Positions 1-11,580 of a stretch of DNA of 64,000 bases are shown in pieces (positions within the stretch are counted from its first letter, which is position 1; each line of letters opens with the position of its first letter). Both the position numbers and the translations under genes were made by a program. The notes under the pieces are model-generated. The model saw only the letters and a program-made list of their open reading frames with translations. It had not been told where the DNA came from and searched no databases. Source of the DNA: Asterella californica (Eukaryota > Streptophyta > Marchantiopsida > Marchantiales > Aytoniaceae); the NCBI GenBank assembly GCA_036924285.1, contig JAYKYS010000012.1, positions 15,314,001 to 15,378,000 on the forward strand, read 5' to 3'.

Positions 1-78
1 GGTCAAAAAGAACAATTCAATCGGCTAACAGCAGATCGTACTCGATCTCCTGTCTCAAGTAGGAACAATCCAATATAC

Positions 79-3000
79 CTGAAAAATGGGTGCTCAATGG
101 AAGTCGCTTGATGAAGGCACTCAATGGAACCTCGAACATCACAGGTTATGTCCGCAACACCAAGGAACTTGGCCTGCTTCCGGTGCTGATTTCTGACAGA
201 ATCAATGCTAGTCAACTCTTGCAGCTGCTTGTTGTCGAGCAGCCGTGGGAATCTTCGCTCCCAGTACATGCAGTTCACTACGACGAGATAACAACGAGTG
301 AGTTGGATCACTCTCCTCGTGACACGTATCAGATATTTCTTTCAATGTGGAATCTCAGGCTGCCAAAATGGAAAAAGCACTTCTCGAGCATTTCCTAGAC
401 AATTACGTTCTGACAAACTGAAATACAGAAGGATCAGAACTACGCTTCATGGAAGTTGTCACTAAAAAAGGAAAAAGACCAGCGTGCACAGCCAGCCATT
501 GTCTTCTGTATACAGAACAAGTCCAAACTCGAATGCAGACTCATCAACAACGCTAGCTTAGAGGCAAGATCAGTCTGCACTGGAATCACTTATCGAGAAA
601 TATGCTTTCAGATCTAGCAATCGCCAAAAGTTCGTTCCATACAAGCCTGCAACGCACTGAGGAAACCAACCTAATACAGACGTGTACGGTGCAATCCTTT
701 CGTGGAAAATGGAATGATATAGCTCCGGATGAGAGTAATAGTCAGCCTGCAAAATATCAAAATACGTCGTGAGAACTCTCTGACGACTCGGCAATCTCTC
801 GGAAACCGAACACAATAGACCAACAGTAGACAGATGTGCACACGAGAACACAGAGTGACAGAAACCAGAGCAAGGACAAGGCAGGAGTCAGATGAAAGGA
901 ATGATTCTCTCAGAAGAGTCTGCCGAGTATGATTGCACTGTAGGGAATATATTCACAGAGAGGCAGAAGGTTCTCCGCCGCTAAATGTCGGGAACTGTTT
1001 GAAGTCAGGGACTGATAAGAACTGAAAGGAACAGTCTAGAAGGTAGAACTGCCTAAACAGTACAATTTCATACGGTACGTTCTAACTACGAATTACTCCA
1101 TTAACACATCGAAACATATTTCTCCCAATTGAAACACGCTGCGCAAGACTAACGAACACCGGCAGCATCAACAGAAATGTCACCAAAGTTTGTTGGTTCA
1201 TTGGGCTACTTGAACACAGGTATTCCTTCTTCTCTCTAAGAGCTTCACACTTCCTGTGTTTTAAGTGATTGCTTTGCTGATTTTAGAAAGTAATAGTTCA
1301 GATTCATAGTACTCGTTGTACTATGTATTGTTATACCGAGCCGAAATTAACCTTATCAAACACTTTGGAGGAGTCGTTAGGAACCACCATATCCCGCGCT
1401 TCAACAACACACCCGAAAACCTGAAAATTGGCTTTCCCCTTTTTCGACAGGGTATCATCCGCAGAAGACATACTCGCCGCACCAAACAGTCGAGGGAGAT
1501 CAGACGGCTTTACAAAAGTGTGAGGCAATAAACGAAATATTTCCTGTGCACCACGTGAAACTACAGACAATGCCAGAAAATGACAGTAAATAAAAAACAG
1601 ATGAGTGATACCATGTATACAGCCAAGCACCTACACTGATGTCTTTCTGAGTCACGCGCAGTTGTACTTTAAGAGACGAACTTGGATCCGAATATAATTA
1701 ACTAAAAAGTCATCAGGACTAAAAGCAGCTCTGACGCTTGGCCTATCCGTGTTCCGACCCCGGAATCCCATGACAGTATGTAGCCAGAGATATAAACGCC
1801 ATCAGAACAGCACGCTTACCATCAGGCGCGACCGGTCGTGTTTTACTACCTTTTCAGTTGTACAAGTAAAGTACACAATACAATCCAGACATCTGTTTGA
1901 AAGCATTGATGAGAGCTGAGCATTACCGTTTCCTGCACCAGTGAACACGAAGACAAGGGGACAGATACCCGATGCCAAACCATTATTTGCGATCTCATCA
2001 CCAGCGGCCATAACCGCAGCTTTTGCAGAGCTTAGAGATGAATACATGTATGAAGAGCCCACCGACAGGAAAGGGGTGGAGAATCCAAGACCAAGGAACC
2101 CTGCGAGGAAAAACACGGGGGTACTGGTTACGGACTTAAACAGCAGTATCACGAATAAACAGCCAAGTAGATAGATATCCACCTAATTCCTCAAGATTGA
2201 TGCATAAAGGCAACAGCAGGAAACACGATAGTCAGAAGACAGAAATAGCTGCCAGATTACATCCTTAAAAGAGTTTCTTACTTTCGCCTAGTCCACGTAA
2301 AAAGTCTATCATCCCCGCCCTGCCTGCGTATTCTCCAAATGCAACGAGTCGTTCCCTGTTTTCTCCCGCGATGAGCTCGTAGTCATACAGCGAGACGCCC
2401 TTTTGTAGTATCTGTACATCTCAGATGATCTGCTTCAGAATTTTTGGCCCCCTTATCATATTTACTGCCTTCTGCTTATTTGACCAGTCTCTTCTAAGCT
2501 CACAACATAAACTGTCCTCACGTAAGCTGACCTCACATATCTGGACAAAAATCACTCCGACTTCGGTACTTACCGGATCCTTGAGTCCTTCCATTCTCAT
2601 GTTGACACTTATGTATCATTGTCTCCATAAAACCATGCTAGGCATTCCGAGTTTCTCAAAGAGACGGTCGGTCATTACCTCGTCAAGCAAAGCCATATTC
2701 TCCGGTTGTGCTTTATGGGTATGAGAGAAAAAAGCGTATGCTCTTTTTGGCAGCAATCCACCCAACTGCAATCGGACATCACAGGAGAGGAAATTCTTTT
2801 ACTTGTGACGAACCCATATACAAAACTAACCTGACCTTTTGAGACATTTCAGATTCTGACAAGAAAAGCAACCACCTAATTTCAGGTGAGTGAACCATGA
2901 AGAGGCCAAGGAATCTACACACCTGCGGACGCTTTACCCCTAAAATGAGTCCACAGGTGGACAAGTCTTCTGAAATTTCACAACCAACATCCAGATATTT

Positions 3001-3243
3001 CTGGTCGGAGTGAACACGTTTAGTACACGGTTGAATGATGATACGGCAAACTCCACCTTCGTTTCGTCCAACATGTAAAAGCCTTGCACAATGTGCGGGT
3101 GTAAGAGGAGCCCGTCTTTCCCACTTGTTGTGCTCCTCCCTCCTTATTCCGACTACCCCGTTTCCTTGGGGGGAGATGTCGGTCGAGGATCTCCTTACTC
3201 CATTTCCCTTTGTTCCGTTATCAGACGTCATACCTCCCTGCAA
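79..3243 (-). CDS. Lysine-ketoglutarate reductase (LKR), copy 1, 5' seven exons
   Basis: Encodes the LKR half of the lysine-catabolism enzyme that condenses lysine with 2-oxoglutarate to saccharopine. Seven exons read on the minus strand with GT-AG borders and matching phases: 3243-2923, 2765-2679, 2411-2282, 2100-1927, 1560-1352, 746-671, 277-79. Family landmarks in order are KWERRAPLTPAHCARLL, CEISEDL..GLILGVKRPQ, AFFSHTHKAQPENM, SLYDYELIAG, STPFLSVGSSYMY, CPLVFVFTGAGN, GAQEIFRLLPHTF, FHERIAPYTS, VNCMYWE and DITCD. The start at 3243 gives 107 codons in exon 1, about 14 more than copy 2 because of an insertion after the first residues. The last donor at 78/79 points to exons beyond the left edge, so whether a saccharopine dehydrogenase domain follows is unknown here. 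All seven exons are open. Identification is by recall of the family; mitochondrial or cytosolic location cannot be judged. Confidence 0.85.
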
Positions 3244-3711
3244 TCAAAAGAAAGCTTCATAGATGAGGCTACGACAGCAAGCGGTGCAGAACTTCTCCTG
3301 GAAGCTTGTGACTACATAAATACCTTTATTCGACTTCGTAGTGACTGTTTGGACTGTAGAAAGTTGCTGCGAAGAACGAGGATCAACAAGGGCAGCCTCA
3401 ACGACAGACTAAACCGCAGATAAAATGCGTGGCCCGACACTTGACTTTACTCAGCCTGTGCATAACGTGTCACAGATAGTCCTGGAAATCAGCCTCTCTA
3501 GTAACGGCTCTACTGGTACTCCAAAGCCTTGCTGCATCTTTCACATAGATCCCCAACGGGGTTCTTCAAACGGAAATATAAAACTTCTAGATCTGTGACT
3601 AGGTGGCCTATTCTGCAGCCTAGTAGTATGACTTCTGTTCCGGACTACCCAATTTCCACCTACCTCAGCAAATTGTAAGCGACTTCCCACAGCGAGATCA
3701 CGGGCCAGATA

Positions 3712-5025
3712 CTCAATCCCGACGAAGTAAAAAGTCCTTCTAGTGACTGTTCAAATCTTCCTTGTCGCTCAGCTTTCCTGAATGCGGACTTCTTCAGGGT
3801 AGCAATTCCTGGTTCTGATTTCCGAAGCTCTGCTAATTCCAAAGCCTTCTTCACTCCCACTATTCTTCTCTATATGGCTCTGAGTGAGTTGAATAGAACT
3901 GACGGTCAGATCTGTTACAAAATCTAGTTCAGTTCAATCAAGTCGCGTGACAACACGGTCTTGTCCTAGTGAGAACGACAAATGTGATGTGCCACATCAC
4001 AAGCCCAACAACTTACACTCGCAATGCCGCGGATATGAGCTAGACAAATGCATAGAGAAGATGGTTAGGTTGGTCAGCCAGGCAAAACTAATTCAGGCCG
4101 CAACACATGGAAGTCCCACGGAATTCGACGACACAAACAACTGAGAGGATAGTTAATCACCAAGTTACTTAAAGCCAAGTCGCTGCCAGGCAAAACTAAC
4201 TCAGGCAGCAAAACGTGGAAGTCCCACGGAATTCCAAGACGCAAACAACTTCGAATTCCGTGGAAGGATGGTTAATTCACCAAGTTAGTTACGCCAAGTC
4301 GCTGTGCGAAGTCGACTGCATTCGAATGACTAATACCGAACTAGTCGTAACACTGGGAAGTCACGTGTCGTTCGAAGTAAATGTCTGGGTTTCAAGTGCC
4401 TGCATTTCGAGCAAAGTGTAAGCAAACTTTGATGCTCTCGAACTAATAATGACTCTGAAAGTCAGTCACGCTGAAAGTTTCGCAATTAATGAGTAATTCG
4501 GATCGGTACTGTCTACACAGGATCTCGATTTCAAATTTCTCACGTTAAAACGAACTGGCATCAAGTTCAAAGAGAGTGACAGAGGCATCCTTCAAATCAA
4601 GAGTCCTCCAAATTTATGACTCGTAAGCTAACTACAAGGTGGCAGGAGATACGGAGGGAGATCAAAGTTCAGTAAGAAGCAGCAACATGTGTGAAATTCC
4701 GAACATGGTGCATGCAAACAAAGGTACAGCAAGTGAGTGCGGAGACACAATGCATAGAAGACTAAATTTCAGTATATCCCTGCGTACAGCCTGAATGAAA
4801 CTGCAAATCAACTGAATCAGACCATGCGAGGATCCAAAGTTCGTAACCGAACGGAAGCAAGCAAGAGATACTGACGACGCAGGAGATAACGGATGGAGGT
4901 CCGTGAGCACCAGCAGAAGCAGCAGCAAAGGGAAACATTCCGAGCATGTGCAAACGCAACCACGCAGAAAATCCGACTTTGAAGATTTGAACATGAAAAC
5001 CGAACACTGGTTTCGAAAGTGAATG
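3712..5025. repeat. Copy-1-specific insertion with imperfect tandem repeat
   Basis: Present only in LKR copy 1. Two units at about 4077-4190 and 4190-4300 share GCCAGGCAAAACTAA, TGGAAGTCCCACGGAATTC and CACCAAGTTA, giving a period near 110 bases. The rest has short open frames on both strands (for example 3660-3860 minus) with no recognisable domain. Origin unknown; no clear terminal repeats were found. It lies upstream of the LKR start and could hold an untranslated first exon. Confidence 0.55.
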
Positions 5026-5261
5026 TAACGCACGACGAGGAATTCGTACAAGATAGTCCACAATTCGTAATTGAACAGGAACGGGAGAAGCGGGACGGAG
5101 AAAAGCGATGGAACATCACGACCGCAGCGGACGTTGATGCGACAAAGGGCAGCGTATTCATGTTCTCTATATACCTCCCTCAGTTCCTCACTTGCTCTGC
5201 CGCTGGAAACGCTCTAGCGGCTCTACATAGATCCTGCTTTTGAACCAATCCACGGTCAGTT

Positions 5262-5303
5262 GACCTAACCTGGGTGGGGTATTAGCCCCACTCAGGTTAG
5301 GTA
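5262..5303. repeat. Hairpin at MULE-1 left flank
   Basis: ACCTAACCTGGGTGGGG and CCCCACTCAGGTTAGGT are inverted with a 6-base spacer. The corresponding place in copy 2 (about 47225-47280) keeps only part of it. Confidence 0.6.
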
Positions 5304-7164
5304 TATTATCCAGACCCACAGTAGAGTGCAGCAAATACACTATGAAGGTAGGATCAGCGGACCCTCTAGTGGTTCACGTATTGATAAATGAACGCCTAAT
5401 TAATGATTAGCTCTCACTCGCTATTTAATTCCAGTGATTATGGTTAATCAATTGCGTAATTGGGTCCATCACGTCATATCGATCACGTATCCTCAATGAC
5501 TACGTAACATGACAATTACATAGTAAGATAGTTCTTTCCGATGAGAGATGGACGGACGTTGGCGGGTCGTGAGTTTAAGTTGCGATGGGGCACGATGGTG
5601 GCAGGTATCTTCTGTTAGGTTTGATTCTCGTGACAGTGCACGTTCTCGTCCTCTCTCTCGTCATTTGTTCTCGGCATTCTTATCCTCGTCCTCGTTGCTT
5701 GTTCTCGTTCTCGTTCTCGTGCATTTGGATTTGGTTCAGTGATAAAGACGAGCTCTCTCGTCTAGAGCATGTTCAAGCTTAGGGCAGGCACTCGTCGTCG
5801 TTGTTGGCTTGTACACATCGCTGAGTGTTATCATTAAAGCTTAGAGTATCGTCGTTGTTACTCATTATCGTCTTGCTGCGGGTTATGGTTAAAACTTAGG
5901 GTATTCTCGTCGTGGTCTTTGCAGGTTATCGTCTTGCAGTGGATTATAAGCTTAAGGTCCTACAATGGTTCACATTGTTTGTCCTCATCGTTGCGAACGA
6001 GCAGGTTCAAGCTGCGGGTACCGCCGAGGAGCTACGAGTAGTAACGCGGCAAGGTGGTGACAAGAGACGACGAGTGATTTGGTGAAAGCGCAAATACTTG
6101 GTTCATTTGGTTCTTCGAGAAACATAGATGCTCAGCATTAAGCGAGAGGACAGTGAATGATTCGATTTGAGAGCGGTCATTTAGCATTCGATGATTCAGC
6201 ATTTCCAAATTGCATGAGATTGCACGTCTGGACATATAAGTCTACTCGATCTCGACCTCGACCTCACGTTGTGTCTAGATCCTGTTGTAGTATGAGGGAA
6301 AACGTCGAGGAGATTGTCAGCTGCAATCGGTGTAACCAGACATTGCTGTTGGTAATGTTCATTCGAGAGTGTAATGTGACCAACCCTCTCGACTTAATAG
6401 TGTTTAAGAGATGCAATAGTTATAATGGAAAGGGTGTATGTGTAGAGATTAGAGATTGTTCGGCTGGTGCGTTGGACATAGATGACAATTTTGAACGTAT
6501 TGATATAATAGAAGGTGAGGTTGATAATCTATTTGAGATCTTTATTGAGATATTTGACAACGGTGAACTTGATCGTTGTGCAGTGTTGATCTGAATTCAG
6601 ATCATGCTCCGTGAAGAGTTGTTGATGAATGTTGGGTTATGAGGTGAATCTTTGCTAACTGCCAAGGATAAAGGAGAGCTAGAGAGAAGGTTTAGAGTCT
6701 ATGTACATACGCACATAAAACCCAAACTAGAATGTGATTTTGGGTACTACGGGGGTGTCTAGTACGTCTGTCCCTTAGTCCATCGGAAGCATGTTTGCAC
6801 AGGTTCAATGTGGTGTGCGAGCAGAGACGACCAATCTTCATCACGATTTTTATATATCAAAGTTACAGCAACGCCATGATGCAACCAAGAAAGCGGAAAG
6901 CAATACAACGCTTTTCATGCAAAGGGTCGATGAAAATAGATATTGACGTAAACAAACAAGAATGTATCTTGTTGATCCAACATATCTGTGAGCACGATAG
7001 ACTTACGTTTTGAGAGTGCACAATTCCTGCTATTGCGTTATTATACCTAGAGAAGTGTCGTGCGCATACACATCGCTACACAACATACATCGCTGTCAGA
7101 TATACACCACACATACACATAACACATGGACGATGTCATACACATACACAAGTGTACCACAATA

Positions 7165-7697
7165 GGCAAGTGGAGTTCGTCATCCTTGGACATCATGGGA
7201 TGTCATAGGAGAGAGTGTGGAGCTTGCAGCTAGAACTGCAGAAGTTTTACGCACAGTAGCGGTGGAGGTTGTTGGTGGTGAGCAGAAGGAAACTGCTCCG
7301 GAGGCTGCAAGATAGCAGTCAACGACTTCGTCTTCTACCTCTAGCATGGTGACAGAGGATACTTGGGAGTCAGAGATTGGACCCAAGCTTATAGGAGAGG
7401 AGAGACGAAGAGTCCAAACAATTCGTGTAGCTCTTCAGGAATCTTTGGACTCTTCGTCTCTCCTCTCCTATAAGCTTGGGTCCAATCTTTGGCTCCCAAG
7501 TATCCTCTGTCACCATGCTAGAGGTAGAAGACGACGTCGTTGACTGCTATCTTGCAGCCTCCGGAGCAGTTTCTTTCTGCTCACCACCAACAACCTCCAC
7601 CGCTACTGTGCGTAAAACTTCTGCAGTTCTAGCTGCAAGCTCCACACTCTCTCCTATGACATCCCATGATGTCCAAGGATGACGAACTCCACTTGCC
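7165..7697. repeat. 533-bp near-perfect palindrome (254-bp arms)
   Basis: Arms 7165-7418 and 7444-7697 are reverse complements with only a few differences seen and no length change; the spacer is 25 bases. The arms contain the 3' end of the methyltransferase ORF, so 68-codon frames read identically on opposite strands (7180-7386 minus and 7476-7682 plus). A transcript across it would fold into a long double-stranded RNA. Confidence 0.9.
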
Positions 7698-8974
7698 TCG
7701 TCCCCAGCCTTTGCCTCCGCCGACCAGGTAGGCAAAGAGCTCAAGAGTGCTCGAGCAGTAACACCAGTCGATCGCATCCGACGCTGCTCAGCTAATCCAA
7801 GGCTAACAATCCATGTCAAGCAATTCAAGTCCATTGCTTGACCCAATACTTGACAACGTGAAGCCTCTGACACCGAAGCTACTGCCATCGTATCCGTAGC
7901 GAAACCCATCGCTCGCTCTCTCTCATCGGCATTGGGCTCCACCAACTGCCGTAATTGAGCATCCCACACAAGCCCATGTCCTCCATCTCTGTAAGCATGT
8001 GACGCTGGAAAGCTTACCAAAGTGGGTAACGCTACCATGGGCCGTCCCACTAGGTTCACCACTGCCATGGGTGACCTATCGACGACTCTCACCACTTGAG
8101 ATCGTCGTCCTGCATCCAAGATGTTATCAACTGTGAGATGTGCTGGTCGTCTCACTCCATCGTGTGCTCGCTTAAGCACCTCTCTTGGTAACAAGTTCGT
8201 CCACCACAACCGTGGACGATGTGCACGAGATCCTACTCTCGCTGCATCCAACAACACTGCTGGTCCAATCCAAGACCGCACTTGGTGCACACTCGCCATC
8301 ATCTGTGTACGAGCATCACCCAACAAAGGAACGTTCTCCAAGATGTACGCTAGAGAATCCACCTGATGCATCTGGAGATGTCGTAAGATCCGTAACATCT
8401 CCCAGAACATCCTAGATCGCGGGTCATGTAAACCCTGACCTCTCCCAGCACGCGTGTGACCTTGACATGGCCATCCGGCTATCACCAAGTGAATGGTGCC
8501 CATCAACGTAAGATCCTGCGCCCCCAACAGCGAAATATCCGACGGTAATGCTTGCTGGTATCCTCTAACAGCTGATATGGGCAACAACTCAAGATATCTC
8601 TGCACCAAACGTGCCACATGTCGCAATGAGATGCGTCTTGCAATCTCATCTCTCTCCACATACAAGTATCGCTGTACTTGTATACCTGCTTGCAATACCG
8701 CAGCCAAACCTGTGCTGATCTCTCCAAACAGCTCCAGCACACATACACCCTCCTCTGGATACTGTCACACAATGGGAGTCGTATCCAACGGTGATAAGGT
8801 CACAGGGCCAGTAGGAGGAACAACCCTTTGTTCCTCTACTGGTGGTACAAAGGTTTCACTCCAAGCCTGCTGCACCAACTGATCAGCATACTGCTGCAAC
8901 TCTCCACTCGAACTCCAGAATGGAACATCCAAGGCAGATGGTACTAACGTAGACATTCTAGGCATGTCCTCCAC
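7547..8974 (-). CDS. Cytosine-5 DNA methyltransferase, transposon-borne, one internal TGA
   Basis: Transfers methyl groups from S-adenosylmethionine to cytosine in DNA, if active. Motifs appear in the canonical order for this family: LELFGEISTG (motif I, cofactor loop), GWPCQGHTRAGRGQGL with the catalytic Cys (motif IV), YILENVP (motif VI), SRAHRPRLWWTN (motif VIII), AMGFATD (motif IX region) and VLGQAMDLNC (motif X region). The catalytic part is one open frame of about 400 codons. An ATG at 8974 opens 69 further codons in the same frame, stopped by TGA at 8765-8767; reading through would give about 475 residues. The order I to X is unlike the rearranged plant DRM enzymes. From memory, methyltransferases of this flavour occur in retrotransposons of some algae and early land plants; here no retroelement gene accompanies it. 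The last codons lie inside the palindrome at 7444-7697. Confidence 0.8.
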
Positions 8975-9237
8975 CTACTCAAAGAACTGAGTGCAGGTCG
9001 AGGCGGAGTTCAGTAAGAGCTCGCTGATCTGAAATCTGAAATCGTCCGCTGGTATCTTCGGGCGTTGTCGTTCGTGCTTGATTGTTGGAGTTGTGATCGA
9101 GGTGTGTGAGCGCATGCTACATTGCTGGTCGATTTGCTGTTGTTGGGGTCGAGTGGAGGTTTCTGTCATGCGGAAGCGTTGCAAAAAACCCACTCTGGTG
9201 ACTGACCACCCACCCAAACCCACTCTAAGCACGACAG

Positions 9238-9684
9238 CTGTCACGTCAGTTTGGGCACCTCGGCTAAGTTGACCGAGTGCGAAGTGGCGCCTCCCGGTAA
9301 GGCCGTTAGTGCCGTTAGGGCGAGTTGGTGAGAGAGCCCACTAGGGGTAAACTTCGCAGGTAGAGCTTGGAGGCCTTAGTTCTTTGAGTTGAGCCTTCAA
9401 GCTCCAGGCTATGGTGGATAGTCTAGTTGAGTGTAACCCGGATTCTCTTCGTGCTTAGAGTGGGTTTGGCTTGACCGTTTGTGAGTAATCCTTGTTGTGG
9501 TGTTGGAGATGGTAATTTCTCTATACAGATTACTCAAAGAACTCATGCCTCCAAGCCCTACCTGCGAAGTTTACCCCTAGTGGGTTCTCTCACCAACTCG
9601 CCCTAACGGCACTAACGGCCTTACCGAGATGCGCCACTTCGCACTCGGTCAACCTAGCCGAGGTGCCCAAACTGACGTGACAGA
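9238..9684. repeat. Inverted repeat at right end of the methyltransferase insert
   Basis: Arms 9238-9389 and 9532-9684 are inverted copies of about 150 bases, with a 142-base spacer. A second inverted pair overlaps it: 9216-9234 and 9449-9467 (ACCCACTCTAAGCACG). The palindromic density suggests a fold-back type end. Confidence 0.85.
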
Positions 9685-11536
9685 AGTCTGTGCACTCTCA
9701 GTTTAGAAAATTTGAGATTTATAGAGCTCTTTGTATGGAGCGCTTAATAGATCTAATGCAAGTGACGGTGAGCCATGCGAACTGTCACATATCGTCCATT
9801 CTCTCTCTTACTTATATTTGGAATGTTATTGATCAGTTGTTGTCTACGAGTGATCTCATAGCCAGCAAGAAATAGAATTTCGACAGATTCTCGTTTGATA
9901 CTGTATGTGAATGATGAGGATGGTTCAGAGTTATCATTTATCACTCTTTTTACTGAGCATCGACGGAAGATTTCTGAGGTGATAACTGATTCGACATTCA
10001 AAATGAATGAAGTTTGTTTGAGTTTTTCACGTTGAACGCGAATGTGAGAGGGTTTGGCTTACCTTTGATGTACATGTTTTATTCGCGGAAGTATAGAGAG
10101 AAAGATAAGATCACGAGATCCCAGATCGACAGAGAACATATGCGAGTAAGTATGATGATCAGATGGTTTAAAACTGTTCTTATTTGAAGCTCACATTTTT
10201 CAGCCCTCCAAACTGTAATTACTATATGATTTGTTCAGGTTTGTTTACTTCGCGTGCAGACAGTCGTGGAAACAAGAATGAGGTAGATAAAGCGGACAAT
10301 GCAATCGTATGATGCGTATGCTGCATTGTTGGTCTTTGACTTCATAGATGCATCTTGGATGGTTGCTCTTGGCAGGTTCTTGAACGGATTACACCATTGA
10401 TTGCGGAAAAGAAGTTATAACTTGGTTTAGTAAACACTTCAACTGTCACAAACTTATTCAAGTTGACCTTGACACTTTCCTTTCTGTTGATACTCATTAC
10501 TCTAACATTGTGATGAAAGCTTAAGTTGGTGTCATGCGAGACAGCTTGTGCACCTCTGGGTCTATTTTTCGAACGAATGATATCATTTGGAAAAATGAGC
10601 ACTTCTTTCCAGAAGTGCCAAACCTGTTTTGTATCTCTCTAGGATTACTAATATAATCGAGTCGCGTTGGATGAAGTTAAAATATGATTACAAATATAGT
10701 TGTAATCGGCTACGGTTGGACAAGCTATGTTAGATCTTCGCAAACACCTTAGTGGTAGACTTGCAGATCCAAGTTGGACAGATGGAGAACAACAGGTTAT
10801 TCTCATCATGGTGGAGAGATTTCATAATACCCTGGCGCAAATGTGTTCAGGCACGGGTGACAACTGAAACAACGGCTCAGTTGGAGGTCTCGACTTTTTT
10901 ATGGATTTGTAGTTGTCCTTCATTACTGAATGATCCCTACTTTCTGTGTAAGCATTTGATTCAAGCTTACTTGCAGTAGGATAACACGGTCCTGGTTTAT
11001 AGAGGGATAACACTGTCTCAGTTTATAGAGGGACAACTCGCCGGCACGAGTATCCGCTAATCAAGTTTGAAGATGATGGGTCATTGTTTGAGCGGATAAC
11101 AATCTCTCATTCGAACATTCTATGAGTCACAGAGGACGTGAGTACAGATCCTCCTGATACGACCCAATCATCAAATACTAACGATGAAGATGGTGAGACA
11201 GTTCAAATGATGTTAAGACTATTACACATACTCATGTCAAAAGGAGAACCATTGTTTGCTACGTGAGTCGGATAATAGACTTTTCTTGCGAAGTGTAGAT
11301 AAATGTGTTGCTACATGTGAGAGACGGTTGGATGAATGTTATCGCGCATTGCGTTCAACAGTGCAGCAAGGTACTTGGACAACAGCAGGTCCCGCAGATC
11401 TACTGCGGTAAGTAAGTCTCTCGCAACGTCTCCCGTTCATGATTTATTGGGGTTGATTATTTGTTTGATGGGGTTGTGAGGGCTGTAGTAGGAATCTAAA
11501 TTTGGATGGTATGGTGGATGGAAGAAGACGTCCATT

Positions 11537-11580
11537 GGTCTCACCAGGTGAGACCCTAGCAGGTTCAACTCCTGCAAGGG
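11537..11580 (+). other. tRNA T-arm-like module downstream of MULE-1
   Basis: A 9-bp hairpin GGTCTCACC/GGTGAGACC (11537-11555) is followed by GCAGG-TTCAACT-CCTGC (11559-11575). That is a 5-bp stem with a 7-base loop matching the T-loop consensus TTCRANY. A similar pair lies downstream of MULE-2. No D-arm or acceptor stem is seen here, so it is not a tRNA gene. It could be a piece of a tRNA-derived short element or a conserved RNA fold of the MULE tail. Confidence 0.5.

Larger units (their letters stand above)
1..5340. repeat. Segmental duplication, copy 1 (LKR locus and upstream flank)
   Basis: Matches 43640-47345 in exons, introns and upstream sequence. Shared landmarks outside exons include the intron bases after exon 7, the block around 3640-3710 (matching 46905-46975) and the block 5035-5230 (matching 47005-47225). 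Copy 1 holds about 1.3 kb (roughly 3712-5025) that copy 2 lacks. Similarity resumes on the far side of MULE-1, at about 12500-12575 and 12962-13100. Order and orientation are preserved, so this is one ancestral segment copied, not a repeat family. Confidence 0.8.
7011..9700 (-). mobile_element. Nested 2.69-kb insert carrying a DNA methyltransferase
   Basis: Bounded by exact 12-base inverted repeats TGAGAGTGCACA (7011-7022) and its complement (9689-9700), inside the MULE-1 coding region. GTTT lies on both outer sides and could be a 4-base target duplication, but the weak length and a missing 54 bases of host sequence leave this open. The content is a CACA-rich stretch (7060-7160), a 533-base palindrome, a cytosine-5 methyltransferase ORF on the minus strand and a second inverted repeat at the right end. 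No transposase, integrase or reverse transcriptase was seen, so movement would depend on another element. Confidence 0.65.
6292..11411 (+). pseudogene. MULE-1 transposase pseudogene
   Basis: Disrupted version of the MULE-2 protein at 58873-61374. Blocks in order: zinc-ribbon-like start with CNRCNQTLLL and NPLDLIVFK (6292-6595); a KRKAIQRF block ending QHICEHDRLTF (6885-7010); after the insert, QFRKFEIYRALC (9693-9870); ITDSTFKMNE, the first catalytic Asp region (9900-10010); NIV..Y near 10690; SWWRDFIIPWRKC with SWIM-type ICSCPSL..YFLCKHLIQAY (10785-10977); C-terminal LRSTVQQGTWTTAGPADLLR ending at 11411. About 18 residues between LTF and QFRK are missing at the insertion site, by comparison with MULE-2. 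Non-functional. Confidence 0.75.

Noticed and set aside
1802..2182. 126-codon minus frame with a hydrophobic start
   Set aside because: Only 1927-2100 is LKR exon 4; the rest of the frame is intron on both sides.
4662..5161. Three overlapping minus frames rich in Cys, Leu and Phe
   Set aside because: They overlap each other in different frames, have no domain and lie in sequence upstream of LKR; probably chance.
8121..8882. Plus-strand frames opposite the methyltransferase
   Set aside because: Shadows of the minus-strand gene, which has the motif support.
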